This document shows positions 10,955-19,413 of a DNA stretch of 64,000 nt, piece by piece. Below the pieces are notes generated by a model. That model was not told the DNA's origin. It saw only the letters and a list, made by a program, of their open reading frames with translations, and ran no database searches. Made by a program: the position numbers and the translations under genes. Location of the stretch: NCBI RefSeq assembly GCF_003011895.2, contig NZ_PXWF02000245.1, positions 48,178 through 112,177 on the forward strand, read 5' to 3'. The DNA comes from Massilia glaciei (GTDB lineage Bacteria; Pseudomonadota; Gammaproteobacteria; Burkholderiales; Burkholderiaceae_D). Each line of letters opens with the position of its first letter. Positions within the stretch are counted from its first letter, which is position 1.

Positions 10955-11026
10955 TGCCGCGGTAGGATTGCGCAGCGGGCCACGGATGCAGTATCCTCCA
11001 GTCTTACCGACGTTGAGAAGACAACC

Positions 11027-12037
11027 GTGGCAACAATCAAAGACGTGGCCCGCCTGGCGGGAGTTGGCCTCGGCACCGCATCGCGCGTGGTGAGCGGTCG
11101 CGGTTCGGTCGCGCCCAAGACGGTCGAACGCGTCAGGAAGGCGATCGCGGAGCTCGACTTCCGCCCCTCGCACGCGGCGCGTTCGCTGCTGTCGGGTTCA
11201 TCGCAGATGATCGGCGTGTACGTGCCCGTCTTGAAGGGCACGTTCTACATGCCGATCCTGCAGACCATCGACACCGAACTGCGCGCGGCCGGCCTGCACA
11301 TGGTGCTCGCCTTCGGCGTGGGCGTGGGCGACGCGCGGGCGCAGAGCATCGAGGGCATCGAATTTTTGACCGAACGCGGTTGCGACGGCCTCATCGTGAT
11401 GAGCAACTCGCTGCGCGAGGACGACCTCGTGGCGCTCGGCCCCAAGCAGTCGCGCCTGGTGGTGCTCAACGACGTGTACACCAGCATCGCCGACCAGTGT
11501 TTTTGCCCCGACCATGTGCAGGGTGGGGCGCTGGCCGCGCGCGCGCTGCTCGAGCGGAACCACCGGCGCATCGCGGTCATCGCCGGCCCGTCGAACGCGC
11601 CCGACAACGTCGAACGGATCAACGGCTTCATCGACGAGTTGGGGCGCGCGGGCATCGACCAGGCCGGCGTGTGGATCACCGAAAGCGACTTCTCGCCGGC
11701 CGGCGGCTGGAGCGCGGCCGAAAAACTGCTCGCCTCTAAGCACCCGTTCACGGCCCTGTTCTGCGCCAACGACGAGATGGCGCTGGGCGCCCTGTCGTAC
11801 TTCCAGCAGGCCGGCCTGGCCGTGCCGGGCGACGTCTCGGTGATCGGCTATGACGACACCCCGGCCGCCGAGTTCTCGGCCCCGCGCCTGACCTCGGTGA
11901 ACACGGCCTCGCGCGAGCTCACGCGCAACGCCGTGCACGAACTGCTCAACCGCTGCTACGGCGCCGCCCTTCCGGTCGAACGGGTGTTCCCGCTCGGCGT
12001 GACGCAGCGCGCCTCGCTCGGGCCGGCGCGCGCCTGA
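11027..12037 (+). CDS. LacI family transcriptional regulator (second copy)
   Basis: The protein has 336 residues from a GTG start. The LacI HTH (TIKDVARLAGVGLGTASRVV) is at the N-terminus, followed by a periplasmic-binding-type sensor core. It is a paralog of the regulator at 3561-4607. The two HTHs are nearly identical in the recognition helix, so both may bind the same operator. The gene follows the FucP-type transporter after 72 bases. It ends directly against the convergent PaiB-like gene, where TGA and TCA abut with no spacer. Confidence 0.92.
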   Translation: MATIKDVARLAGVGLGTASRVVSGRGSVAPKTVERVRKAIAELDFRPSHAARSLLSGSSQMIGVYVPVLKGTFYMPILQTIDTELRAAGLHMVLAFGVGVGDARAQSIEGIEFLTERGCDGLIVMSNSLREDDLVALGPKQSRLVVLNDVYTSIADQCFCPDHVQGGALAARALLERNHRRIAVIAGPSNAPDNVERINGFIDELGRAGIDQAGVWITESDFSPAGGWSAAEKLLASKHPFTALFCANDEMALGALSYFQQAGLAVPGDVSVIGYDDTPAAEFSAPRLTSVNTASRELTRNAVHELLNRCYGAALPVERVFPLGVTQRASLGPARA

Positions 12038-12658
12038 TCAGGCGCCGCGCCGCTGCCGCATCAGGGCGGCGAAGGGATCGTCCGCGAGGCCGGCGGCGAT
12101 GCCGTCCTGGTCCTGCTGCGAACGATTCTGGCTGACCTTCCACTTGCCCTGCATGCGCTCGAGCGGGATCTCGATCCCGACGATCGCCTTGAGCAGCTGG
12201 TCGACATAGTCGCGCGGCGCGTCGTGCACCGACCATGGCATCGCGCGCGTGCCTTCGTGGCGCGCGGTGAGGCGCTCGAGCAGCGCGAGCAGCCAGGCCG
12301 GATCCTCGATCGCGCGCAGCGTGCCGTGCGCGTGCACCGCGGCGTAGTTCCAGGTCGGCACCACCTTGCCGCTGATCGCCTTTTCGGCGTAGTGGGCGGG
12401 CGAGATGTAGGCGCCCGGTCCCTGGAACACCACCAGGGCCTGCTGGCCCCCTTGGCGCCACAGCGGATTGGCGCGCGCCACGTGCGCGCGCAGCACGCCG
12501 AATGGCGCGTCGCTGGCCGGCGCCGCGATCTCGAACGGAATATGGTCGGCGCTCAGCCCCGCTGCGCCATGCATGACCAGCGTGCCAAGCGGATGGGTGC
12601 CGATCAGGCCGTGCATGACGTCGATGTGCGACTCGTCGAAGTGTTTGGGCCCGTACAT
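12038..12658 (-). CDS. FMN-binding negative transcriptional regulator, PaiB-like
   Basis: The product is 206 residues, read from the ATG at 12658 (MYGPKHFDESH), which overlaps the stop of the OsmC-like gene upstream as TGATG. PaiB-family proteins have a pyridoxamine-phosphate-oxidase-like FMN-binding fold. Family features seen are MHGLIGTHPLGTLVMHGA near the N-terminus, FQGPGAYISPAHYAEK and VPTWNYAAVHAHGTLR. In Bacillus, PaiB acts in sporulation and protease control, but the role here is unknown. A longer reading to 12712 would start inside the OsmC gene and lacks family similarity. Confidence 0.88.
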   Translation of the reverse strand: MYGPKHFDESHIDVMHGLIGTHPLGTLVMHGAAGLSADHIPFEIAAPASDAPFGVLRAHVARANPLWRQGGQQALVVFQGPGAYISPAHYAEKAISGKVVPTWNYAAVHAHGTLRAIEDPAWLLALLERLTARHEGTRAMPWSVHDAPRDYVDQLLKAIVGIEIPLERMQGKWKVSQNRSQQDQDGIAAGLADDPFAALMRQRRGA

Positions 12659-13122
12659 CAGGATGCCTCCTCGACGACGACGTCGGCCGTGATCGAATTG
12701 GCGATGTAGCACTTGTCGTGCGCGTTATGGTGCAGCGCCGCCAGCTTGGCGGCGTCGGGCCCCTCACCGCGAAACACGATCACGGGGCGCAGCGCGATTC
12801 TTGTCATCGCGATGCGGCCCTGCGCATTTTTTTCCATGGTGCCGAGCGCGTTGTCGCGGTAGCTGTCGACCACGAAGCCCGCCTGCGCCGCGAGCGACAA
12901 AAAGAACAGCATGTGGCAGCTCGACGCGGCCGCCACCAGCGCCTCCTCCGGGTCGACATTTGCCGGGTTCGACATTGGCAGCGGCACCGACAGCGGCGAC
13001 GACGACGCCGGCACCCGCAGGCCGCCGTCGAACGCCCACTCGTGCGCGCGGCTGTAGCGTTGGTCGGTAAAGCCTTCGTGCTCGCCGCGCTGCCAGGCGA
13101 TGCCCGCCTCGAACTGTTGCAT
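12658..13122 (-). CDS. OsmC family protein (peroxide/organic hydroperoxide resistance fold)
   Basis: The start chosen is the ATG at 13122 (MQQFEAGIAW), preceded on the coding strand by GGGAGAAGAC, giving 154 residues. The in-frame extension to 13200 has no family character. The OsmC fold is supported by NPANVDPEEALVAAASSCH, where the Cys of SSCH is the expected peroxidatic cysteine. The second cysteine is in NAHDKCYIANS. The likely role is thiol-dependent reduction of organic hydroperoxides. It is translationally coupled to the PaiB-like gene. Confidence 0.88.
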   Translation of the reverse strand: MQQFEAGIAWQRGEHEGFTDQRYSRAHEWAFDGGLRVPASSSPLSVPLPMSNPANVDPEEALVAAASSCHMLFFLSLAAQAGFVVDSYRDNALGTMEKNAQGRIAMTRIALRPVIVFRGEGPDAAKLAALHHNAHDKCYIANSITADVVVEEAS

Positions 13123-13237
13123 GTCTTCTCCCGGGTTATCTCGCATTGTCATTATAGAATGCTTGCGGCTGCGGCGCGGGGCGCGGCCCGTCCCGATCAT
13201 TTATACTGCCTGCTTCCATCCCCGCGAGCCCGACTCC

Positions 13238-13801
13238 ATGACCGTCACCCGCTGCACCTGGGCCAATCCGGCCAACCCGCGCTATCTGGCCTACCACGAC
13301 CAGGAATGGGGCGTGGTCTGCCACGACGAGAACCGCCTGTTCGAGATGCTCAATCTGGAGGGCGCGCAGGCGGGCCTGAGCTGGGAGACGATCCTCAACA
13401 AACGCGAGAGCTACCGCGCCGCGTTCGACGGCTGGGACGCCGAAATAATCGCGCGCTACGACGCCGCCAAGGTCGCCGAGCTGCTGGCCAATCCCGGCAT
13501 CGTGCGCAACAAGCTCAAGGTGGCGGCCGCCATCACCAACGCCCAGGCCTACCTGCGCCTGCGCGCCGAGGGCCAGTCGCTCGACCAGTACCTGTGGGCC
13601 TGGGTCGGCGGCGCGCCGATCATCAACAGCTTCGGCGCCGGCGACCGTCCGGCCAAGACGGAGCTGTCGGACCGGATATCGAAGGACCTGATCAAGCGCG
13701 GCTTCAAGTTCGTCGGCTCGACCATCATCTACGCCTATATGCAGGGTATCGGCATGGTCGACGACCACGATGTGAAGTGCTTCCGCCACGCGGAGCGCTA
13801 G
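13238..13801 (+). CDS. tag: DNA-3-methyladenine glycosylase I
   Basis: The protein has 187 residues from the ATG at 13238. Tag signatures are present: TRCTWANPANPRYLAYHDQEWG at the N-terminus, with the zinc-binding Cys, and LSWETILNKRESYR with the catalytic Glu. The C-terminal zinc ligands fall in the region ending DDHDVKCFRH. It removes 3-methyladenine from alkylated DNA for base-excision repair. It is divergent from the OsmC gene, and the MnmC gene starts four bases after its stop. Confidence 0.93.
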   Translation: MTVTRCTWANPANPRYLAYHDQEWGVVCHDENRLFEMLNLEGAQAGLSWETILNKRESYRAAFDGWDAEIIARYDAAKVAELLANPGIVRNKLKVAAAITNAQAYLRLRAEGQSLDQYLWAWVGGAPIINSFGAGDRPAKTELSDRISKDLIKRGFKFVGSTIIYAYMQGIGMVDDHDVKCFRHAER

Positions 13802-13805
13802 TCGC

Positions 13806-15473
13806 GTGGACTGGCGGGCGCACTGGGGCGGGCGTGAGCGCTTTGTCGTGTTCGACGCGCGCCCCGTCGATGGCGCCGGCTTCGATGCCGCGCTCAAGGC
13901 CTGGCACGCCGACCCGCGCCGGCCCGGGCGCCTGCATTACATAGCGCTCGCGCGCGGGTCGCCTTCGGGTTTCCGGCGCCGGCTCCAAGCCGATTCGAAT
14001 GTCACGCTTGACCTGTTGTGCGTGCCGCTCGCGCAGGCACTGGCGCAGCTTGAGGCGCGCATCGACGCGGCCGTCGTGCACGGCGTGGCGGACAGCGCCG
14101 CCGCGCGCGCGATCGCCCGTCTCGCGGCGCCCGGCGCGCGCCTGTTCGCCTCCGACTCGCTCCAAGAGGTGTTTTCCGCCGCCGGCTTCGTGTGCGAGGG
14201 CGACGGTGGCGCCTTCAAAGGCGTATTCGCCGGGCGTGCTCCGCAGGCGGGCGCGCAACTGCAATCGCCGCGCAATGCGATCGTGCTGGGGGCGGGTTTG
14301 GCCGGCGCCGCCGCGTGCGAGCGCCTGTGCGCGCGCGGCTGGCAGGTCACGCTGGTCGAGCGCCACGCGCACGCGGCCACCGAGGCATCGGGCAACCTGG
14401 CCGGCATCTACATGCCGCTGCTGTCGAAGGATGACAACGTCGGCACCCGGTTGTCGCGTGCCGCCTTCTTGTTCGCGCTCGGCTACTGGGAAAGGCTCGG
14501 CGGCATCGGCGCGGCGATTGAGGGCGCCGGCTGCGGCGTGCTGCAGCTGGCGCGCGGGCCGGAACACGCCGGCGTCCAGCGCGCCATCGCCGGCCAGGGC
14601 CGGTTGCCGTTGGATTTCGCCGAATGGCTTGACGCGCCGGCCGCCAGCGCCATGCTCGGATCGAACGCGCCCGACGGCGGCTGGTTGTTCCGCAAAGGTG
14701 GATGGGCGCATCCGGCCAGCGTGTGCGCGGCCATGCTGGCGGCGTGCGGCGCCAAGCTGACGCAACGCTTCGGGGTGGGCGACGTGACGCTGCGGCGCGA
14801 GGCCGACGGCCGGTGGACGGCGCTGGCGGCCGACGGCACGGCCATCGCCAGCGCGCCGACCCTGATTTTGGCCAACGGCACCGGCGCCGTGAGCCTGGCG
14901 CAGGCGGCCACGCTGCCGCTCACGCCGGTGCGCGGACAGGTCACCCATCTGGCCGAAGGCAGCGTGCGCGCGCTTCCCTTCGTGCTGTGCGGCGAAGCCT
15001 ACCTGACGCCGGCGGCGCATGGCATCCACTGCGCCGGCGCCAGCTACGACGCCGACCCCGATCCCGAATTGCGCACGGCCAGCCAGGACCAGAACCTGGC
15101 GCGCATCCGCGCCTTGCTCGGTGACGCGCGCGCCGGCTTCGGCGCGCCGCTGCGCGGGCGGGTCGGCCAGCGCTGCGTGGCGCCGGACCGGCTGCCGCTG
15201 GTCGGCGCGCTGCCCGACCCGGCGCGGCGGGGCCGCGTCGAGCGCCTGCGCGACGTCGCCCGCCACGACGGCCTGCATGCCTTGCTCGGCTACGCTTCGC
15301 GCGGCCTGACCTGGGCGCCGCTGTGCGCCGAACTGCTGGCCGCCCGCCTCGACGGCGAGCCGCTGCCGCTGGAGACGGCGCTGGCCGGCGCGCTCGACCC
15401 GGCCCGCTTCCTGTTGCGGGAACGACGCAGGGCCGGCGCGGGCGGCCAAAACGGCGCGGGAAGCGGAGTATAA
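13806..15473 (+). CDS. mnmC: MnmC-like tRNA U34 modification protein with degenerate methyltransferase half
   Basis: The protein has 555 residues from a GTG at 13806. Residues from about 160 onward form the FAD-dependent MnmC oxidoreductase domain, with dinucleotide motif VLGAGLAGAAACERL and MnmC-typical ASGNLAGIYMPLLSKDDN, RGQVTHL and GYASRGLTWAPL. It would convert cmnm5(s2)U34 to nm5(s2)U34. The first 150 residues align in layout with the MnmD methyltransferase domain (WGGRERFVVFDA, WHADPRRPGRLHYIALARG). The SAM-binding GFGxGxN loop is replaced by RPVDGAG, the catalytic D-x-F segment is not evident, and about 50 N-terminal residues are missing. Oxidase activity is probable; methylation is doubtful. 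Confidence 0.85.
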   Translation: MDWRAHWGGRERFVVFDARPVDGAGFDAALKAWHADPRRPGRLHYIALARGSPSGFRRRLQADSNVTLDLLCVPLAQALAQLEARIDAAVVHGVADSAAARAIARLAAPGARLFASDSLQEVFSAAGFVCEGDGGAFKGVFAGRAPQAGAQLQSPRNAIVLGAGLAGAAACERLCARGWQVTLVERHAHAATEASGNLAGIYMPLLSKDDNVGTRLSRAAFLFALGYWERLGGIGAAIEGAGCGVLQLARGPEHAGVQRAIAGQGRLPLDFAEWLDAPAASAMLGSNAPDGGWLFRKGGWAHPASVCAAMLAACGAKLTQRFGVGDVTLRREADGRWTALAADGTAIASAPTLILANGTGAVSLAQAATLPLTPVRGQVTHLAEGSVRALPFVLCGEAYLTPAAHGIHCAGASYDADPDPELRTASQDQNLARIRALLGDARAGFGAPLRGRVGQRCVAPDRLPLVGALPDPARRGRVERLRDVARHDGLHALLGYASRGLTWAPLCAELLAARLDGEPLPLETALAGALDPARFLLRERRRAGAGGQNGAGSGV

Positions 15474-15573
15474 TTTCCAAAAGACAACGCAATGCACTGG
15501 CTCGAAGGGAGCTGACGATGGAGGTTTTGCCCGCTTCAGCCCGGAACCGGCACCGCATTCCGGAGTGCCGCCG

Positions 15574-15618
15574 ATGAGTGGACATGGACTGTTGGACGAC
15601 GGTGGAGCAGGGAATTGA
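15574..15618 (+). other. Short leader ORF duplicating the start of the next gene
   Basis: ATG-initiated 14-codon ORF encoding MSGHGLLDDGGAGN. Its first seven residues match the first seven of the receiver-TPR protein beginning at 15686 (MSGHGLL), and the DNA is nearly identical over about 25 bases. It may be a partial duplication or a translated leader peptide. It is not in frame with the main gene. Confidence 0.4.
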
Positions 15619-15667
15619 TGCGGCATGCCGCATCCCTGCGTAACGGGCCTGCCATGCAAGGCAGGCC
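15618..15667. promoter_or_regulatory. Two perfect palindromes in the leader of the receiver-TPR gene
   Basis: ATGCGGCATGCCGCAT (15618-15633) is a perfect 16-base palindrome. GGCCTGCC-ATGCAA-GGCAGGCC (15646-15667) is a perfect 8-base stem with a 6-base loop. The second ends 18 bases before the ATG at 15686, so it could affect ribosome access. Neither is followed by a T-run, so they do not look like terminators. Confidence 0.45.
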
Positions 15668-15685
15668 TCCCATGCGAGGGTGGAC

Positions 15686-17365
15686 ATGAGTGGACACGGA
15701 CTGTTAAACGAAGCCCGCCAAAGCGACCGCACGCACTGGCTGCACAAGCGCTACCTGATCGTCGACGACCTTGCCAGCCTGCGCGATGTGCTGCGCGCCA
15801 GCCTGCAAAAGCTCGGCGCGACGACGATCGACTACGCCTCGTCGGGCCGCGAGGCGATCGCCCTCTTGATCAAAAAACGGTTCGATGTCGTGCTGTGCGC
15901 ATGCCACCTCGGCGAGGGCAGCGACGGCCAGCAGGTGCTGGAAGAGGCGCGCGCACGCGAACTGCTACTGCCCAGCGGCGTGTGGGTGATGCTCTCGCCC
16001 GAACAGAACACCGAATCCATCATGGGCGTGGCCGAACAACAGCCCGACGCCTACCTGATCATGCCACTGACCGAACGCGACGTGATCGCGCGCCTGGCGC
16101 TGATCTGGCAAACCAAGCGGTTGTTCAAGCCGATCGACGCCGCCTTCGCCGAAAAAGACTACAGGGGCGCGGCCGACGAATGCGAGACCCAGATCGCCGC
16201 CAACCTCCCGCACGAGACCGAGCTGCTGCGCCTCAAGGCGAGCCTGCTGCTCAAGGGAGGCGAGGCCGAGATGGCGCGCCAATGCTTCGAGCGCGTGCTG
16301 CTCGGGCGCGGCTACCAGTGGGCGCGCGCCGGCCTGGCCAAGATCCGCATGGCCAACGGCGAATTCGAACAGGCGTGCCAGATGTTCCAGAGCGTGATCG
16401 CGGAAAACCGCCTTTACATCGAAGCCTACGACCAGCTCGCGATCGCGCACCAGAACATGGGGCGGTCGCGGCAGGCCTGCGATGTGCTCGAACGGGCCAC
16501 GATCCTGTCGCCCAACTCGGTGGCGCGCCAACGCAGCCTGGGCCAGGTGTCGCTCAAACTGGGCCTGATGAATCTGGCCGAGCGCGCTTTCCGCAAGTGC
16601 ATCGCGGTCGGCCAGCATTCGATCATGAAATCGCCCGACGCCTACCTCGGGCTGGCGCGCGTGTGCGGCCTCAAAAACGATCCGCAGGAGGCTATGCGCC
16701 TGCTCACGACGGCCCGCAGCGACTTCGCCGGCGACGGGATCGAGCTGCGCGTCAAGATCGCCGAGGGCCTGGTGCACCACGAGAGCGGCAACGCGCCGGG
16801 CGCGCGCCTGGTCGGCGAAGAGCTCGAGCACATGCTGCGGCGCGGCGCGCAGCGGCCCGACATGGTCAGCTGCATCGAGATGGCCTCGCTGATGCTGGCC
16901 GTGGGCCTGCGCGAGGCCGCCGTCGAGCAGTTGCGCTACATCACCAGGAACAACCACGACAACTCCTCCCTGATCGAGGAGGTGCAAAGGGTGTTCGAGC
17001 GCGCCAGCATGCGCGGCGAGGGCGAGGCCTTGATCGCCGCGGCGCGCAAGGAGGCGACCGACCTGATGAACCGGGGCGTGCTGCTGTGGAAGACCGGCAA
17101 GGCGCTCGAGGCCCTGGCCTGGATGCGCAACGCGCGCACCGTGTTGCCCGACAACCTGCGCATCTTGTTCAACGCGGCGCAGATCCTCGTGTCGCACCTG
17201 CAGCAAAGCGGCTTCGACCAGGAGCTGGCCAACGAGGCCGGCGAGATCCTGATGCACGTGGACCGGATCGCGCCGGGGCAGCGGCGTTTTTCGCTGCTGA
17301 TGGACCAGCTGGCCAAGGTGGTTCCCTTGACCCCGACCAAGGGCGAGGGCCAAGTTGTGGCTTAA
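15686..17365 (+). CDS. Receiver-domain TPR protein with non-canonical receiver
   Basis: The product is 559 residues from the ATG at 15686, with ribosome site GAGGGTGG. Residues 22-140 form a CheY-like receiver: the acidic pair DD is at 27-28 and Ser104 is kept. The phospho-acceptor position (VVLCACHLGEG, Ala72) lacks Asp, and the conserved Lys before Pro is Met126. Residues about 150-540 are helical TPR-like repeats (for example YQWARAGLAKIRMANGEFEQA, LYIEAYDQLAIAHQNMGRSR). Intact relatives combine a receiver with TPR in signalling. This one probably acts as a phosphorylation-independent scaffold, which is inference. Confidence 0.85.
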   Translation: MSGHGLLNEARQSDRTHWLHKRYLIVDDLASLRDVLRASLQKLGATTIDYASSGREAIALLIKKRFDVVLCACHLGEGSDGQQVLEEARARELLLPSGVWVMLSPEQNTESIMGVAEQQPDAYLIMPLTERDVIARLALIWQTKRLFKPIDAAFAEKDYRGAADECETQIAANLPHETELLRLKASLLLKGGEAEMARQCFERVLLGRGYQWARAGLAKIRMANGEFEQACQMFQSVIAENRLYIEAYDQLAIAHQNMGRSRQACDVLERATILSPNSVARQRSLGQVSLKLGLMNLAERAFRKCIAVGQHSIMKSPDAYLGLARVCGLKNDPQEAMRLLTTARSDFAGDGIELRVKIAEGLVHHESGNAPGARLVGEELEHMLRRGAQRPDMVSCIEMASLMLAVGLREAAVEQLRYITRNNHDNSSLIEEVQRVFERASMRGEGEALIAAARKEATDLMNRGVLLWKTGKALEALAWMRNARTVLPDNLRILFNAAQILVSHLQQSGFDQELANEAGEILMHVDRIAPGQRRFSLLMDQLAKVVPLTPTKGEGQVVA

Positions 17366-17453
17366 AACACGCGTCCACGCGTGCACGCGCCTTGCTGGTG
17401 ATAAACTGTACATTGCGCGGGACTATCCGCATCACTACTGGAAAGGGACATCA

Positions 17454-17669
17454 ATGCGCGAAATCGCCAGGGAAGTCTACGAAAAAATGAGAGTTGGAAA
17501 TAGTGCCTGGATCCGCCCCGTGGCGGCCAAGGGCGACACCGTGCCGTCGTTTCAATCGGTGCACGATGAAGTCAAGCAAATGGCCGAAGAGGGGCTCATC
17601 GCCATCTCGACCGTCAAACGGCAGGAAGACGGCCTGATCGACGCGATCCGGATCCAGCGCCTGTCCTAA
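17454..17669 (+). CDS. Small conserved-looking protein of unknown function
   Basis: The product is 71 residues from the ATG at 17454 with ribosome site GAAAGGGA seven bases upstream. The in-frame reading to 17355 overlaps the preceding gene end and has no start signal. The composition is balanced and charged, and the pattern (helical VHDEVKQMAEEGLIAI followed by a strand-like TVKRQEDGLIDAIRI) resembles a compact winged-helix-like fold. I do not recognise the family. Confidence 0.65.
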   Translation: MREIAREVYEKMRVGNSAWIRPVAAKGDTVPSFQSVHDEVKQMAEEGLIAISTVKRQEDGLIDAIRIQRLS

Positions 17670-17856
17670 GCCACAAAACTGAGCCACAAGGCGCGCGCCG
17701 CAATGGGGCGCGCCCGGACGACCCTCCCGCATCGCCGCAGTCCGCCGGCGCAGCCGCCCCGCACCTGTCGGTCGGCAACAATCCCTCAAGCCACAAGTCA
17801 TGACCGTGTCATAACGATCTCCTATCATCTGCGCATTTCGACATGGAGTGCACCAG

Positions 17857-18960
17857 ATGAAATTTCGCGCTATCGTTTCTTGGTCCCTATTCGCGCTGGC
17901 CGCCGCCGGCGCGCCCGCGCTGGCCGCCGGTCCGGCCATCGTGATCGGCCAGGCCATCGACCTGTCGGGCAGCAACGGCAGCATCGGGCGCGATTACGTC
18001 GCCGGGATCACGACCTATTTCGACAGCGTCAACGCGAAAGGCGGCATCAAGGGCAGGAAGATCCAGTACATCGTGCGCGACGACCGCGGCGAGCCGGCCG
18101 AGACGGCCCGCCTGGTGGGCGAGCTGATCAGGCAGGACCGCGCGGTCCACCTGCTCGGCGGCATCGGCGCCGAATCGACCGAGGCGGTCCTGGCCGCGCC
18201 CGCCTTCGCGCAGACGCGGCAGGTGCTGTTCGCGCCGCTGGCGGACTCGTTCGCCAGTCCGGGCGGGCGGGTGCTGTTCTGGCGTCCGGGCATCGAGCAG
18301 GAATTGCGCTTCCTGCTGGGCTACTTCGAGAAATTGGGGATCAAGACCGTCGGCGTGGCGTACCAGCAGAGCGCGCAGAACAGCAAGACCTACCGCTTCG
18401 TGTTGACCGAAATGGCGCGGCGCAAGATGCGCCTGGCGGGCAGCGCGAACATGTCGGGCAGCGACGCCGAGAACGCCAGAAGGGTGGCGGCTTTGAGCAA
18501 ATCGGGCGCGAAAATGGTGCTCACGATCGCCGACACCACGGCGTCGAGCGTGTTCTTGAAGACGTTCCGCAAACACGACAGCACCACCTTCGTGGCGGGC
18601 ACGTCGCTGATCAATTTGCAAACGCTGAGCCAGATCGCGGGGTCGAAGGCGACCGCGTGGACCGTGTTTTCGCAGGTGGTGCCCAATCCGGAGGTGGCGG
18701 CGTCGCCCTTGCAGTCGGAGCACATCGCGATGATGCGCAAGTTCCGCGACGAGCCGATGTCGTCGATGACGCTCGAGGGGTTTGCCGTTGCCAAGACGCT
18801 GGCCAGGGCGATCGAGCGCGATCCGGTCGGTTATGCGGGCGGGCCGGTCAAAGCGATCGATCTGGGCGGCATGTCGATCGTCGCCGGTGGGCAGGGGGGC
18901 AACTTGTCGCAGTTTGTCGATATCGCCATGCTCAAGCAGAGCGGGGGGTTGATGTACTAA
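17857..18960 (+). CDS. Type 1 periplasmic binding protein (branched-chain amino acid/amide type)
   Basis: The product is 367 residues from the ATG at 17857 with GGAG upstream. A signal peptide covers about residues 1-24 (ending ALAA). The mature part is a Leu/Ile/Val-binding-like fold: IVIGQAIDLSGSNGSIGRDYVAGI at the start, then GRKIQYIVRDD, LLGGIGAESTEAVL and SMTLEGFAVAK. No permease or ATPase genes are adjacent, so it may be an orphan sensor or share an importer encoded elsewhere. The ligand is unknown. Confidence 0.88.
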   Translation: MKFRAIVSWSLFALAAAGAPALAAGPAIVIGQAIDLSGSNGSIGRDYVAGITTYFDSVNAKGGIKGRKIQYIVRDDRGEPAETARLVGELIRQDRAVHLLGGIGAESTEAVLAAPAFAQTRQVLFAPLADSFASPGGRVLFWRPGIEQELRFLLGYFEKLGIKTVGVAYQQSAQNSKTYRFVLTEMARRKMRLAGSANMSGSDAENARRVAALSKSGAKMVLTIADTTASSVFLKTFRKHDSTTFVAGTSLINLQTLSQIAGSKATAWTVFSQVVPNPEVAASPLQSEHIAMMRKFRDEPMSSMTLEGFAVAKTLARAIERDPVGYAGGPVKAIDLGGMSIVAGGQGGNLSQFVDIAMLKQSGGLMY

Positions 18961-19413
18961 GGTGTGCCAGTCGTCAGCGTGGCAAAGTTAAGCGAACTTC
19001 GCGTACCAACCCGTCGTCCCCGCGTAGGCGCACTGCTGTCCGGAATAATTTCCTTGACATGGAACCAGTGCAAAACTGGTGTTTAACGCGACAGAAATCA
19101 AGCTATCGAAATATCGAACTTCATCAATAAAATACCCAACGTCATTCCTGCCATTGGCAGAAATGACTTCCCGCGAAGGTGCAAACGCATGCGTTTGCCC
19201 CATGCTGAGCTTGCCTACACGGGAAATATAGAACCTTCAGGCCCGGGAACTGTGCGTCAAAATTTTTGGAAGGCGCGTGACAGCATGCTCATGCTGGGGC
19301 AAACGCATGCGTTTGCGCTTTCGCCGGAATGACGTTGAGTTCGAATGGCGCGGATACATTCGCGAGGATGACGTCGGCTAGGACGTCGGTTAGGACGTTG
19401 GCCCGGACGTCGT
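18961..19413. repeat. Intergenic region with paired 18-base palindromes (REP-like)
   Basis: No convincing gene lies in these 453 bases. GCAAACGCATGCGTTTGC, a perfect palindrome, occurs at 19181-19198 and again at 19299-19316. The flanking bases of the two copies match in inverted orientation (GGGGCAAACG with CATGCT nearby). GTCATTCC/GGAATGAC pieces lie outside them, giving a REP/BIME-like layout. A CGTCGTCCCCGCGTAGGCG-like segment near 19012-19030 resembles the palindromic repeat at 45686-45784. Confidence 0.6.
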
